The position numbers and the translations under genes are program-made. From JAFASC01 sp036265935 (GTDB lineage Bacteria > Pseudomonadota > Alphaproteobacteria > Rhizobiales > Beijerinckiaceae): a stretch of 15,408 nt of DNA. The DNA lies in assembly GCA_036265935.1 (NCBI GenBank), contig DATAOB010000023.1, positions 1-15,408 of the forward strand, given 5' to 3'. Shown piece by piece: positions 7,494 through 15,408 of the stretch. The notes below the pieces were generated by a model that made no database searches, was not told where the DNA came from, and saw only the letters and a list, made by a program, of their open reading frames with translations. Position 1 is the first letter of the stretch; every line of letters begins with the position of its first letter.

Positions 7494-8690
7494 ATGATGA
7501 CGAAATCAACGAGGGACAGCCGTGCCGGGATGGGCAATCGGACCCGCCTCGTCCATGCCGGCCGGCAGCCATTCGAAAATTTCGGTTTCATCAATACGCC
7601 GATCTATCGCGGCTCGACCGTGCTCTCTCCCGATGTCGAAGCGCTCTATGCACGTAAAGCCCGCTTCATTTACGGCACCAAGGGCACGCCGACGACGGAG
7701 GCGCTGGAAAACGCCTGGAGCGAGATCACCGGGGCCGCGGGCACCGTGCTCACTCCCTCTGGCCTGTCGGCAATTACGGTCGCGATCCTCAGCGTCGTCA
7801 AAGCCGGCGACCACATTCTGGTAACGGATTCCGTTTACCGGCCGACGCGTAATTTTTGTGAGACGGTGCTGAGCCGGCTCGGCGTCGAGACGACTTACTA
7901 CGATCCGCTTGTCGGTGCCGGGATCGGCGAAGTGATGCGGCCAAACACGCGGGTGGTTTTCGTCGAGGCCCCGGGCTCCCAGAGTTTCGAGATGCAGGAC
8001 ATCCCGGCGATCGCTGAGGTCGCGCATGGGCGCGGCGCCTGCGTCATCATGGACAATACCTGGGCGACGCCTTTGTTCTTCCCGCCGCATGAACGCGGCG
8101 TCGATCTCGCAGTGGAAGCCGGCACGAAATACCTCTCGGGCCATTCCGACCTGTTGCTCGGCATGGTTTCGGCCACCGCGGAATACTGGCCGCGGCTGCG
8201 CGAGACCTTTGACGCGTTCGCGATGTGCGCCGGGGCGGAGGATGTGTTTCTCGGGTTGCGCGGGTTGCGCACCCTGGAGCTGAGACTGCGCGAAGCCGAG
8301 CGCCAGGGCCTCGCTCTGGCTAGCTGGCTCGCCGCGCGGCCGGAGGTCTCGCGTGTGTTGCATCCGGCATTGGCGCAACATCCCGGACACGAAATCTGGC
8401 GACGCGATTTCCTGGGTTCATCCGGACTGTTCTCGGTGATCCTCAAACCGGTGTCGCGGGCGGCAGTCGCGGTGATGCTCGATCACCTTGAACTGTTCGG
8501 GCTTGGCTATTCCTGGGGCGGGTACGAGAGCCTGGTGATCCCATTCGACTGCCGGACCTACCGCACCGCGACGCAATGGGACCCGGAAGGATCGGCGCTG
8601 CGCTTCTCCGTCGGCTTGGAGGATATCGAGGACCTCGAAGCCGATCTCGACCGCGGCTTTGCGCGGCTCAAGGCAGCGGACGCAGCCTAA
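7494..8690 (+). CDS. metC: Cystathionine beta-lyase (PLP-dependent Cys/Met metabolism enzyme)
   Basis: The 398-residue protein is a fold-type I PLP enzyme. It has the Cys/Met-metabolism family landmarks: the substrate/cofactor segment RFIYGTKGTPTTEALENAW, PSGLSAITVAILSV, VIMDNTWATPLFF, and the Schiff-base lysine K212 in AGTKYLSGHSD. The C-terminal part SWGGYESLVIPFDCRTYRTA is typical of MetC-type beta-lyases, which split cystathionine to homocysteine, pyruvate and ammonia. Gamma-lyase or cysteine desulfhydrase side activity cannot be excluded from sequence. Two adjacent ATGs (7494, 7497) follow GGGAAGGG; a later one at 7530 is also possible and would cost 12 residues. The gene is divergent from aapJ and ends 9 nt before the convergent small gene at 8700. 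With cysK and sseA nearby it belongs to a sulfur amino-acid neighbourhood. Confidence 0.92.
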   Translation: MMTKSTRDSRAGMGNRTRLVHAGRQPFENFGFINTPIYRGSTVLSPDVEALYARKARFIYGTKGTPTTEALENAWSEITGAAGTVLTPSGLSAITVAILSVVKAGDHILVTDSVYRPTRNFCETVLSRLGVETTYYDPLVGAGIGEVMRPNTRVVFVEAPGSQSFEMQDIPAIAEVAHGRGACVIMDNTWATPLFFPPHERGVDLAVEAGTKYLSGHSDLLLGMVSATAEYWPRLRETFDAFAMCAGAEDVFLGLRGLRTLELRLREAERQGLALASWLAARPEVSRVLHPALAQHPGHEIWRRDFLGSSGLFSVILKPVSRAAVAVMLDHLELFGLGYSWGGYESLVIPFDCRTYRTATQWDPEGSALRFSVGLEDIEDLEADLDRGFARLKAADAA

Positions 8691-8699
8691 GCTCGGCGG

Positions 8700-8975
8700 C
8701 TACTCGTTGCAGTTGGAACAGATGTTCGGCGTCTTCATGATGACGTCGACGTTGCTCTGAGCCCGGCGCGTGGGCGAGCGCTTCTTCGGCGGCGTCGGAT
8801 CGGGAGTTTGGCCCGATAGGTCGGCGTCTCCGCGGACGGAATCGTTCAACGGAACATCGGACGCCGTCGGCTGGCGATGCCCGATCGGCGCCTGCTGTTG
8901 AGCGCACGCGAATTGGCTCGGCGCCAGCCAGGCAAGCGCGAGGCCGAAGGCGGCGACTGTCAGGGTTTTAAGCAT
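8700..8975 (-). CDS. Small secreted protein with PIGHRQP core and C-terminal CxxC (copy A)
   Basis: Two adjacent ATGs lie at the complement of 8976-8978 and 8973-8975. The ribosome binding site GAGAGG is better spaced for the inner one, giving 91 residues. A signal peptide (MLKTLTVAAFGLALAWLAPS, cleavage near FACAQ) is followed by APIGHRQPTASDVPLNDSV. Then comes a Pro/Lys/Arg-rich, probably disordered linker and the terminal tail TPNICSNCNE, whose two cysteines form a CxxC. A relative lies at 14661 in the same window. From memory, similar small proteins ending in ICxxC occur in Hyphomicrobiales without assigned function. A thiol or metal role in the periplasm is a guess from the CxxC. It is convergent with metC and divergent from the TAXI-like gene. 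Confidence 0.82.
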   Translation of the reverse strand: MLKTLTVAAFGLALAWLAPSQFACAQQQAPIGHRQPTASDVPLNDSVRGDADLSGQTPDPTPPKKRSPTRRAQSNVDVIMKTPNICSNCNE

Positions 8976-9082
8976 CATTTGCCTCTCGGCCTCGGCTTTC
9001 GAGCGGAAGAGACCATCTCGGCCGCGGCTTTGCAATGGCTGCTGCCGGCTTGGGTCCGATCGGCAGAGCGGAACCTTTCAGC

Positions 9083-9088
9083 TTGACA
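9083..9088 (+). promoter_or_regulatory. Perfect -35-like TTGACA upstream of the TAXI-cysK-sseA genes
   Basis: TTGACA at 9083-9088 is an exact -35 consensus, 58 nt before the preferred ATG at 9146. At 17-18 nt spacing there is no good -10 (CCAACT), so this is only a candidate. If real, it argues that the open frame extending upstream to 9035 is not translated. Confidence 0.25.
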
Positions 9089-9145
9089 GAGCTCCTGGCC
9101 GGGCACCAACTCGCCGCAGACGAATTCGAGGTCCCGCGGGCGGAA

Positions 9146-10561
9146 ATGGGCTCCGACAACAAAATCTCGGTGCTTCGGCCCGGCGAGAAAGGCCGGGAGG
9201 AGGAGGTTGAGGAGGAGGAAGACGCCGCGCCCCCCGCCGACGGCGTCCGCGCCAAAAACCGCCGTCAGAAAATTTTTTTCATCCTGGGGACACTCCTCCT
9301 CACGATCCTCATCGTCGGCGGCCTGCGTTATTGGGCACATTCAATCCGCCCGCTCAGGGTCGCGGCGGGCCCGCCTGGAACGGTCGAATTTAAGCTCGCC
9401 CAGCAGCTTGCCGATCTGGTTGCGGCCAACAGCACCGATCTGCAGCTGCGGATTATCAGGGATGACAGTGCCGCCGCGGCGACCGCGCGGTTCGCGCGTG
9501 GTGATGCCGATCTCGGCTTCGTGCGCACCGATCAGAAGGTGCCGAGCTCGGCGCGTGCGTTGGCGTTACTCGAACGTTTTGCCTTTCTCATGGTGCTCCC
9601 GAAAGCCAGCAAGATCGCCAATCTCGGCGACCTTCGCGGCAAGAAGGTCGCGTTCATCACCTCGCAGCCCGCCGCTGAGCCGTTGCTGCGTTCGCTCCTC
9701 AACGCGGCGCAAATCGACCCGGACCGCATTACTTTCCAGCAAATGCCCGGGGACACGCCAATCGAGCCGCTGTTCGCGCGCGACCAGTTCCAGGCGGCTG
9801 TCGTGTTCGCCTCCTTTTCGGCGCTTGCAGAGAGCAAGCGCTTCGATAAATTGACTAAGATCGACGTAAAAGCGATCGAGGGTAGTAAGGCTCTCGAACG
9901 CAAAGTCTCGGGATTGACAAGCGAGACCGTGGAGGCTGGTCTTCTTTCAACGAGTCCTAAGCTTCCCGAGGAGGATCTCGAGACCGTCGGTGTGCAGGAA
10001 ATCATGACGGTGCGCCGCCGCTTGTCGGATACGCTTGTTGCGGAACTCGCCGGCATCCTGCTCGAAAACAAGAATGCTCTCGCGGTCGGCAATACTTTCG
10101 CGACGCGAATCGAGCCGCCGGACACCGACAAGGACGCCTACATCGTCGCCCATAAGGGCGTGGCGGAATATACTGACAACGAGGTCAAGAGCTTTCTCGA
10201 TCGTTACAGCGATCTCTTCTATATCGGAACGTCGGTCGCAGGCATTCTTGGCTCGATCAGCGCGGCAATCTATACGTCGTTTACACGGGTCAAACCGCTT
10301 GAGCCCAGCGAGTACACGGAGCAGGTCTTGGCGATCATCGACAACATTGCCAATGCCAAAACCGCTCTTGAGCTCGACGAGGCGGAAAAAGAACTCGATA
10401 TCGTGTTGCGACAAGTTTTGATCGGATTGAAACATGGCAACGTATCGACGCGCGGTTTGGACGGATTCCGCCTCGCTTATGAACGCGCCCATTCTGCCAT
10501 CATGCAGCGTCGCCAGCGCATCACAGAGGCGCCGGTAATCTCGCGCGTGAGTGAGGCATGA
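9146..10561 (+). CDS. Membrane-anchored TAXI-type (TRAP) solute-binding-like protein
   Basis: I choose the ATG at 9146 (471 residues). The same frame is open to an ATG at 9035, but that extension has no ribosome binding site, looks non-coding and covers a TTGACA box. The protein has an acidic cytoplasmic N-terminus (REEEVEEEED) and a transmembrane helix at about 43-64 (FFILGTLLLTILIVGGLRYW). A periplasmic TAXI/NMT1-like binding domain follows at about 70-330 (RVAAGPPGTVEFKLAQQLAD, ADLGFVRTDQ, LRGKKVAFITSQPA). A second helix at about 357-378 is followed by a C-terminal helical, charged cytoplasmic region (NAKTALELDEAEKELDIVLR). There is no TRAP permease gene in the window. The two-anchor design suggests sensing or scaffolding as well as binding. 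The gene overlaps cysK by ATGA, so they are translationally coupled. Confidence 0.78.
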   Translation: MGSDNKISVLRPGEKGREEEVEEEEDAAPPADGVRAKNRRQKIFFILGTLLLTILIVGGLRYWAHSIRPLRVAAGPPGTVEFKLAQQLADLVAANSTDLQLRIIRDDSAAAATARFARGDADLGFVRTDQKVPSSARALALLERFAFLMVLPKASKIANLGDLRGKKVAFITSQPAAEPLLRSLLNAAQIDPDRITFQQMPGDTPIEPLFARDQFQAAVVFASFSALAESKRFDKLTKIDVKAIEGSKALERKVSGLTSETVEAGLLSTSPKLPEEDLETVGVQEIMTVRRRLSDTLVAELAGILLENKNALAVGNTFATRIEPPDTDKDAYIVAHKGVAEYTDNEVKSFLDRYSDLFYIGTSVAGILGSISAAIYTSFTRVKPLEPSEYTEQVLAIIDNIANAKTALELDEAEKELDIVLRQVLIGLKHGNVSTRGLDGFRLAYERAHSAIMQRRQRITEAPVISRVSEA

Positions 10562-11637
10562 TGCACTCAGCTGTTGCTGAGCCGGCCGTAAAGGGCCAAG
10601 CGCGTTTTGCGCAGGACGTAATCGGCACGATCGGCCGTACGCCGCTAATTAAATTGCGCAGCGCCTCCGAGGTGACCGGCTGCACGATCTGGGGCAAGGC
10701 CGAGTTCCTCAATCCCGGCGGTTCGGTCAAGGATCGCGCCGGACTGGCGATCATTGAGGACGCGGTCGCTCGCGGGCTGCTGAAACCAGGCGGGCTCGTA
10801 GTCGAGGGAACCGCGGGCAATACCGGCATCGGTCTTGCGCTTGTCGCAAATGCGCTGGGGTTTCGCACCGTTATCGTGATTCCGGATACGCAGAGCGAAG
10901 AAAAAAAGCAGATGTTGCGGTTGCAGGGCGCCGAGCTCATCGAAGTGCCGGCGGTGCCTTACGCAAACCCGAACAATTACGTGAAGCTTTCCGGCCGGCT
11001 CGCCGAGCGTCTTGCACGCGAACATCCGCAAGGCGCGATTTGGGCGAACCAGTTCGACAACGTCGCCAATCGCGAAGGCCATCGCATGACAACGGGGCCG
11101 GAAATTTGGGAGGACACCGGCGGCGCGGTTGACGGCTTCACCTGCTCCGTCGGCACCGGCGGCACGCTTGCCGGCGTCGGGCTGGCACTGAAGGCACGCA
11201 ATCCGAAGGTGAAGATCGCGATCACGGATCCGCTCGGCTCGGCGCTCTACTCGTATTACGCGACGGGCGAGCTTCAGGTGACCGGCAACTCCATCACCGA
11301 GGGAATCGGACAGGGACGCGTCACCGAGAATCTCAAAGGTGCGCCGATCGATCTGGCGTATCAGGTGAGCGACGAGGAGGCGCTGCCGATCCTCTTCGAA
11401 CTCGCGGAAAACGAAGGGCTGCTGCTCGGCGGCTCTTCGGCCATCAACATCGCCGGTGCGATTCGTCTGGCCCGCGATCTCGGGCCAGGTCACACGATCG
11501 TCACCGTGCTTTGCGATTCCGGCTCACGCTACGCATCGAAGCTGTTCAATCCGCAGTTTCTGCGTTCGAAGAACCTGCCGGTGCCAGGTTGGATGGAGCG
11601 GCGCTCGACAATCGACCCCGGTTTCGTGGCGGCGTAG
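10558..11637 (+). CDS. cysK: Cysteine synthase A (O-acetylserine sulfhydrylase family)
   Basis: The start ATG at 10558 overlaps the upstream stop as ATGA; a second ATG follows immediately at 10561. The 359-residue protein is a fold-type II PLP enzyme. The Schiff-base lysine is K58 in NPGGSVKDRAG, the substrate-binding loop is GTAGNTGIG (84-92), and the phosphate-binding glycine loop lies in CSVGTGGTLAGVGLA. It also has ITEGIGQGRV and LLLGGSSAINIAGAIRLA. The family makes cysteine from O-acetylserine and sulfide. Length is about 35 residues above E. coli CysK, with a C-terminal tail RSKNLPVPGWMERRSTI, as in the longer proteobacterial variant. Cystathionine beta-synthase or O-phosphoserine use cannot be ruled out from sequence alone. 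The sulfurtransferase gene follows after 32 nt. Confidence 0.88.
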   Translation: MMHSAVAEPAVKGQARFAQDVIGTIGRTPLIKLRSASEVTGCTIWGKAEFLNPGGSVKDRAGLAIIEDAVARGLLKPGGLVVEGTAGNTGIGLALVANALGFRTVIVIPDTQSEEKKQMLRLQGAELIEVPAVPYANPNNYVKLSGRLAERLAREHPQGAIWANQFDNVANREGHRMTTGPEIWEDTGGAVDGFTCSVGTGGTLAGVGLALKARNPKVKIAITDPLGSALYSYYATGELQVTGNSITEGIGQGRVTENLKGAPIDLAYQVSDEEALPILFELAENEGLLLGGSSAINIAGAIRLARDLGPGHTIVTVLCDSGSRYASKLFNPQFLRSKNLPVPGWMERRSTIDPGFVAA

Positions 11638-11669
11638 GTCAACAACAAAGACAAAGATCGAGGGAGAGA

Positions 11670-12539
11670 ATGCCTTTGCGAAAAGCAGAGCACGCGCATT
11701 TCGTCACGACCGACTGGCTCGCGGAAAATCTGACGAGTCCCGATCTCGTCGTGATCGACGGCTCCTGGTACTTGCCGGACGAGAAGCGCGATCCGCATGC
11801 GGAATATCTCGCCGGCCACTTACCCGGTGCGGTCTTCTTCGATATCGACGCGATTGCCGACCACTCGACCGCCCTGCCCCATATGCTGCCGGATCCCGTG
11901 GCGTTTTCGAGCGCCATGCGCAAGCTTGGCATCGGCGACGGCATGCGCGCCGTCGTCTATGACGGCGCTGGCCTGTTTTCGGCGCCGCGCGTCTGGTGGA
12001 CGCTGCGCGCCTTCGGGATGCGTGAGGTCGCGGTCCTCGAAGGCGGGCTGCCGCAATGGAGGGCGGAAGGGCGGCCGCTGGAGGAAGGTCCGGTGCAGCG
12101 CCAGCTGCGGCACTTTACGGCGCGTCTCGATCACGGTGCCGTCGCCTCGCAGAGCGATGTCGAGCGCCAGCTGAATGCGGGCGTGCAGCTCGTCGACGCC
12201 CGCTCGGCGGCTCGTTTTGCCGGGGAGGAACCGGAGCCCCGTCCCGGCGTGCGGCCGGGGCATATCCCGGGCAGTCTGAACCTGCCCTATCGGGAGCTCG
12301 TCGTGGATGGACGGTTCCGGCCGCGAGCCGAACTCGAGAGGAGGGTCTCGGAGGTTGGCGTCGACCTCAGCCGGCCGATCACCACGACCTGCGGCTCCGG
12401 CATCTCCGCCGCGATCCTCTCGCTGGCCTTCGAGTCGCTCGGGCGCTCGGCGGTGCCCGTCTACGATGGGTCGTGGACGGAATGGGGCGGACGCAGCGAC
12501 TTGCCGGCCGAGACGGGAAAAGCCCGCGCGACTGCCTAA
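11670..12539 (+). CDS. sseA: 3-mercaptopyruvate / thiosulfate sulfurtransferase (two rhodanese domains)
   Basis: The ATG at 11670 follows AGGGAGAG (11661-11668). The open frame continues upstream into the cysK 3' end, but that part is shadow sequence. The 289-residue protein has an N-terminal inactive rhodanese domain (VVIDGSWYLP, AGHLPGAVFFDID, VVYDGAGLFSAPRVWW, with Asp where catalytic Cys would sit). The C-terminal rhodanese domain has the active-site loop TTCGSGISA, catalytic C241. The CGSG-type loop favours 3-mercaptopyruvate sulfurtransferase over thiosulfate rhodanese. It would transfer sulfur from mercaptopyruvate, a cysteine breakdown product, to thiol acceptors or cyanide. It lies 32 nt downstream of cysK and probably shares its transcript, linking cysteine synthesis and sulfur transfer. 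Confidence 0.9.
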   Translation: MPLRKAEHAHFVTTDWLAENLTSPDLVVIDGSWYLPDEKRDPHAEYLAGHLPGAVFFDIDAIADHSTALPHMLPDPVAFSSAMRKLGIGDGMRAVVYDGAGLFSAPRVWWTLRAFGMREVAVLEGGLPQWRAEGRPLEEGPVQRQLRHFTARLDHGAVASQSDVERQLNAGVQLVDARSAARFAGEEPEPRPGVRPGHIPGSLNLPYRELVVDGRFRPRAELERRVSEVGVDLSRPITTTCGSGISAAILSLAFESLGRSAVPVYDGSWTEWGGRSDLPAETGKARATA

Positions 12540-12566
12540 TTTGCACGCGTTCTGCTTGTGGAATAG

Positions 12567-12608
12567 GCGGAATGACGGCATGCCGCGCAGGCAAAGCCGC
12601 GATTCCGC
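12567..12608. repeat. Inverted repeat / hairpin between sseA and the glnB promoter
   Basis: GCGGAAT (12567-12573) pairs perfectly with ATTCCGC (12602-12608). The 28-nt interior contains a further 10-bp palindrome, CGGCATGCCG (12576-12585). No T run follows, so it is not a classic terminator. It sits just upstream of the sigma-54 promoter, where an end-of-operon hairpin or an enhancer-binding site could lie. The TGCAC at about 12542-12546 resembles one half of an NtrC site (TGCAC-N-GTGCA), but the second half is not evident. Confidence 0.45.
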
Positions 12609-12617
12609 ATAGATGCA

Positions 12618-12633
12618 TGGCACGCCACCTGCT
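12618..12633 (+). promoter_or_regulatory. Sigma-54 (RpoN) promoter of glnBA
   Basis: TGGCACGCCACCTGCT matches the sigma-54 consensus TGGCACG-N4-TTGCW at all but one defined position (C for T before TGC). The invariant GG and GC are spaced correctly. Transcription would start near 12645, about 50 nt upstream of the glnB ATG. This fits the known nitrogen control of glnBA by RpoN and NtrC in alphaproteobacteria. Confidence 0.82.
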
Positions 12634-12697
12634 ATAGCTCGACCATACCATTGCCGCCTTCAGACGCGGCGAACTCACCGCCGGGACCTGACGCGGA

Positions 12698-13036
12698 ATG
12701 AAGAAGATCGAAGCCATCATCAAGCCGTTCAAGCTCGACGAGGTGAAGGAAGCGCTGCAGGACGCCGGGCTCCAGGGGATTACGGTGACAGAAGCCAAGG
12801 GGTTCGGCCGCCAGAAGGGCCATACCGAACTCTACCGCGGCGCCGAATACGTCGTCGATTTCCTCCCGAAGGTGAAAATCGAGATCGTGCTGGCCGATGA
12901 CTCCGTCGACCGCGCGGTCGATGCGATCCGCAGAGCGGCCCAGACCGGCCGCATCGGCGATGGCAAGATTTTTGTATCGAATATCGAAGGCGCGATCCGC
13001 ATCCGAACCGGCGAAACCGGTGCGGATGCGATCTGA
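12698..13036 (+). CDS. glnB: Nitrogen regulatory protein PII
   Basis: The 112-residue product has the standard PII length. It starts MKKIEAIIKPFKLDEVKEAL. The T-loop (about 37-55) contains the uridylylation tyrosine Y51 in HTELYRGAEYVVDFLPK, and the B-loop is TGRIGDGKIFVSN. PII trimers sense 2-oxoglutarate and ATP/ADP and are modified by GlnD. They then act on GlnE, NtrB and other partners to tune nitrogen assimilation. The gene lies 58 nt upstream of glnA and downstream of a sigma-54 promoter, the classic glnBA arrangement, so I call it GlnB rather than GlnK (usually with amtB). The ribosome binding site is weak (ACGCGGA just before ATG). Confidence 0.96.
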   Translation: MKKIEAIIKPFKLDEVKEALQDAGLQGITVTEAKGFGRQKGHTELYRGAEYVVDFLPKVKIEIVLADDSVDRAVDAIRRAAQTGRIGDGKIFVSNIEGAIRIRTGETGADAI

Positions 13037-13094
13037 CGTTCAAAAACGCCTCACCCACCTCTCAACCAAGCTCGAATGACAGAAAGGCTGTGAC

Positions 13095-14504
<1,410 letters not shown>

Positions 14505-14524
14505 GTTCACGCGGGAGCGACGAT

Positions 14525-14555
14525 CGAGGCCGGCTTCGGCCGCCCTTCTGCCTCG
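14525..14555 (+). terminator. Hairpin downstream of glnA, without T tract
   Basis: CGAGGC (14525-14530) pairs with GCCTCG (14550-14555), and the interior contains GCCG/CGGC (overlapping alternative pairing). It lies 21 nt after the glnA stop and may end the glnBA message or protect its 3' end. The lack of a T run makes intrinsic termination unproven. Confidence 0.35.
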
Positions 14556-14660
14556 GCCGCGGCGCTAACCCGTTCTTCGGCAATTCAGCAAGCTCAAGCG
14601 CAATAAATCCCAAGCACCGCCTGTCTCCAAACCCGACATGACGCGGCGACGGAGACTGTC

Positions 14661-14897
14661 ATGCGCAAAATCATTCTCGCTACGGCTCTCGCAGCCGCCT
14701 TGATTCCGCTTACGCAAACAGGCGCGAGCGCGGCCTGGCCTGCGCCGATCGGCCACCGCCAACCAAATGCCGCCGAAGTGCCTCTTAACGATTCCGTAGT
14801 TGGCGAGAGTAGCGAAGGCCGTTCAGCTGCCGGACCTTTCGGAGGACCGACGGGCGCAATCCCTCTCGACGGTATGAGTTTCCCGGATATCTGTTGA
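14661..14897 (+). CDS. Small secreted protein with PIGHRQP core (copy B), C-terminal CxxC split by TGA
   Basis: The ATG at 14661 has GGAGA at about 14650-14654. The 78-residue product has a signal peptide (MRKIILATALAAALIPLTQT, cleavage near GASA), then APIGHRQPNAAEVPLNDSV, closely matching copy A at 8700-8975. The linker is Gly/Ser/Pro-rich rather than Lys/Arg-rich. It ends SFPDIC at TGA 14895-14897, but the same frame continues as NCDR to TAG 14910-14912. Copy A ends NICSNCNE with TCC at the matching codon, so here the CxxC reads C-TGA-N-C. The simplest reading is a nonsense mutation that removes the second cysteine. Recoding of TGA (for example as selenocysteine) is possible but unsupported by a clear SECIS hairpin. 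Function unknown. Confidence 0.75.
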   Translation: MRKIILATALAAALIPLTQTGASAAWPAPIGHRQPNAAEVPLNDSVVGESSEGRSAAGPFGGPTGAIPLDGMSFPDIC

Positions 14898-14976
14898 AAC
14901 TGCGACCGGTAGTCAGGCTACGCTGCTGCAGGGATCAAATCTGCCTCTGCGGCCGCGGGGTTTTCCGGAGAACGAC

Positions 14977-15270
14977 GTGCGTCTCGCTGCGGCCCTCACG
15001 ATGCCTCATCGCCGCTGTCATGCCGGGCCGAGCGCAGCCGCGACATCCCGCCGAAACAATGCGCGATTTGCAGGAGCGTTTCGCCGCGTGTTTTCAGCCG
15101 CCTTCGAATGCCGAAGGAACGCGAATCACATTTTACTTTTCGCTCGACAGCAACGGCGACATCGTTGGCGGGAAGCCGCGCACCGTGGCGTTCGGATTCA
15201 ACGGCTCCGAAGACAAACGGAGTCGTTTGGATATTCAGGCCGAGGACGCCCTAACGAAGTGCTGGCCCGC
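14977..15270 (+). pseudogene. Secreted protein gene, frameshifted in the signal peptide and truncated at its 3' end
   Basis: A GTG at 14977 has a good ribosome binding site (GGAG 14967-14970) and starts a signal peptide VRLAAALTM. Dropping one base near 15004 joins it to the next frame, LIAAVMPGRAQPRHPAETMR, giving a complete signal peptide and cleavage near GRA-QP. The mature part continues LQERFAACFQPPSNAEGTRI, FYFSLDSNGDIVGG and AEDALTKCWPAF. From memory this resembles small Hyphomicrobiales exported proteins with a beta-sheet domain ending near a conserved Cys. At about 15268-15275 the natural C-terminus is replaced by antisense transposase sequence, so the frame running to 15394 is a chimera. 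An in-frame reading from 14894 exists but has no signal peptide. Confidence 0.6.
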
Positions 15271-15408
15271 CTTCGCGATCGTAGGTAAAGTCCTCCCGTT
15301 CGAAGGTCCCGTCGGTGCGCGCCGACTTGTCGAACACCGGGATGTGTGGCTCGATCCCGCGCTCATGAACAAGCCAGCCCAGCATCTCGGCTGACCCATA
15401 GGCGCGAT
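15251..15408 (-). mobile_element. IS1182-type transposase fragment (internal piece, continues beyond window)
   Basis: Reading the minus strand from 15406, the frame gives RAYGSAEMLGWLVHERGIEP, then HIPVFDKSARTDGTFERE and DFTYDREG, before degenerating to GPALR and a TAG at 15251-15253. The wording is highly typical of IS1182-family DDE transposases in alphaproteobacteria (assigned from memory of the family). Those normally continue with a cysteine-containing C-terminal half, which is missing here. Similarity ends near 15268-15275, inside the transposase rather than at an element terminus. This is therefore a remnant joined to the pseudogene by deletion or rearrangement. Confidence 0.78.

Noticed and set aside
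7506..8390. Long minus-strand open frame opposite metC, and similar ones opposite cysK (10645-11493) and glnA (13062-14009)
   Set aside because: They are antisense shadows of high-GC genes: Arg/His-rich composition, no domains, and the plus-strand frames carry clear catalytic motifs.
9035..9145. N-terminal extension of the TAXI-like protein to the ATG at 9035
   Set aside because: No ribosome binding site before 9035, the extension does not look like a signal or domain, and it covers a TTGACA box; the ATG at 9146 leads directly into a sensible acidic tail plus membrane helix. Not fully excluded.
14895..14940. SECIS-like hairpin just after the TGA of the CxxC protein
   Set aside because: Only a 3-bp GAC/GTC pairing is visible close to the TGA, without a convincing stem and apical loop; selenocysteine is kept only as a question.
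14894..15394. A 166-residue protein from ATG 14894
   Set aside because: It starts inside the end of the upstream gene, lacks a signal peptide that the neighbouring frame supplies, and its C-terminus is antisense transposase sequence.

Overview
The window looks like chromosome from a GC-rich alphaproteobacterium of the order Hyphomicrobiales (Bradyrhizobium/Xanthobacteraceae-like). This rests on protein families and gene neighbourhoods: AapJQM amino-acid transporter genes, glnB-glnA behind a sigma-54 type promoter, a two-PDZ HtrA protease, a membrane-anchored TAXI-type binding protein, and two small secreted proteins sharing the core APIGHRQP...VPLNDSV. The genus is not determined.

Layout. 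The left edge (1-195) is the tail of an IS5-family transposase. It is followed by a small conserved-looking gene broken by a 1-nt deletion (421-722) and about 400 bp with no convincing gene. A small exported protein made of four 11-residue repeats (1126-1371) precedes a strong hairpin terminator, whose T tract runs straight into the ribosome binding site of an HtrA/Deg protease gene (1456-2844). Next comes a membrane acyltransferase (2909-4024) with two apparent compensating frameshifts. It converges on and overlaps a minus-strand operon aapJ-aapQ-aapM (7384 down to 3976), which lacks the expected ATPase gene aapP. Divergent from aapJ is a cystathionine beta-lyase gene (7494-8690). A minus-strand CxxC-tailed secreted protein (8700-8975) is followed on the plus strand by a TAXI-like membrane protein translationally coupled to a cysteine synthase, then a 3-mercaptopyruvate-type sulfurtransferase (9146-12539). 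A sigma-54 promoter at 12618-12633 precedes glnB and glnA (12698-14504). The right end is decayed. It holds a second CxxC-family gene whose C-terminal CxxC is split by TGA (14661-14897), and a secreted-protein gene with a frameshifted signal peptide, truncated by a fragment of an IS1182-type transposase that runs off the window (15251-15408).

How the genes work together. The centre is a nitrogen and sulfur amino-acid region: amino-acid import (aap), cysteine/methionine interconversion (metC, cysK, sseA) and ammonium assimilation with its PII regulator (glnBA). The core metabolic genes, about 11 kb, show no frameshift I can see. All apparent indels and the internal stop fall in roughly 2 kb of accessory genes, mostly near the IS-bounded edges. 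This pattern favours real decay over uniform sequencing error. The least explained items are the repeat protein with its terminator-gated protease, the CxxC family, and the TAXI-cysK coupling.
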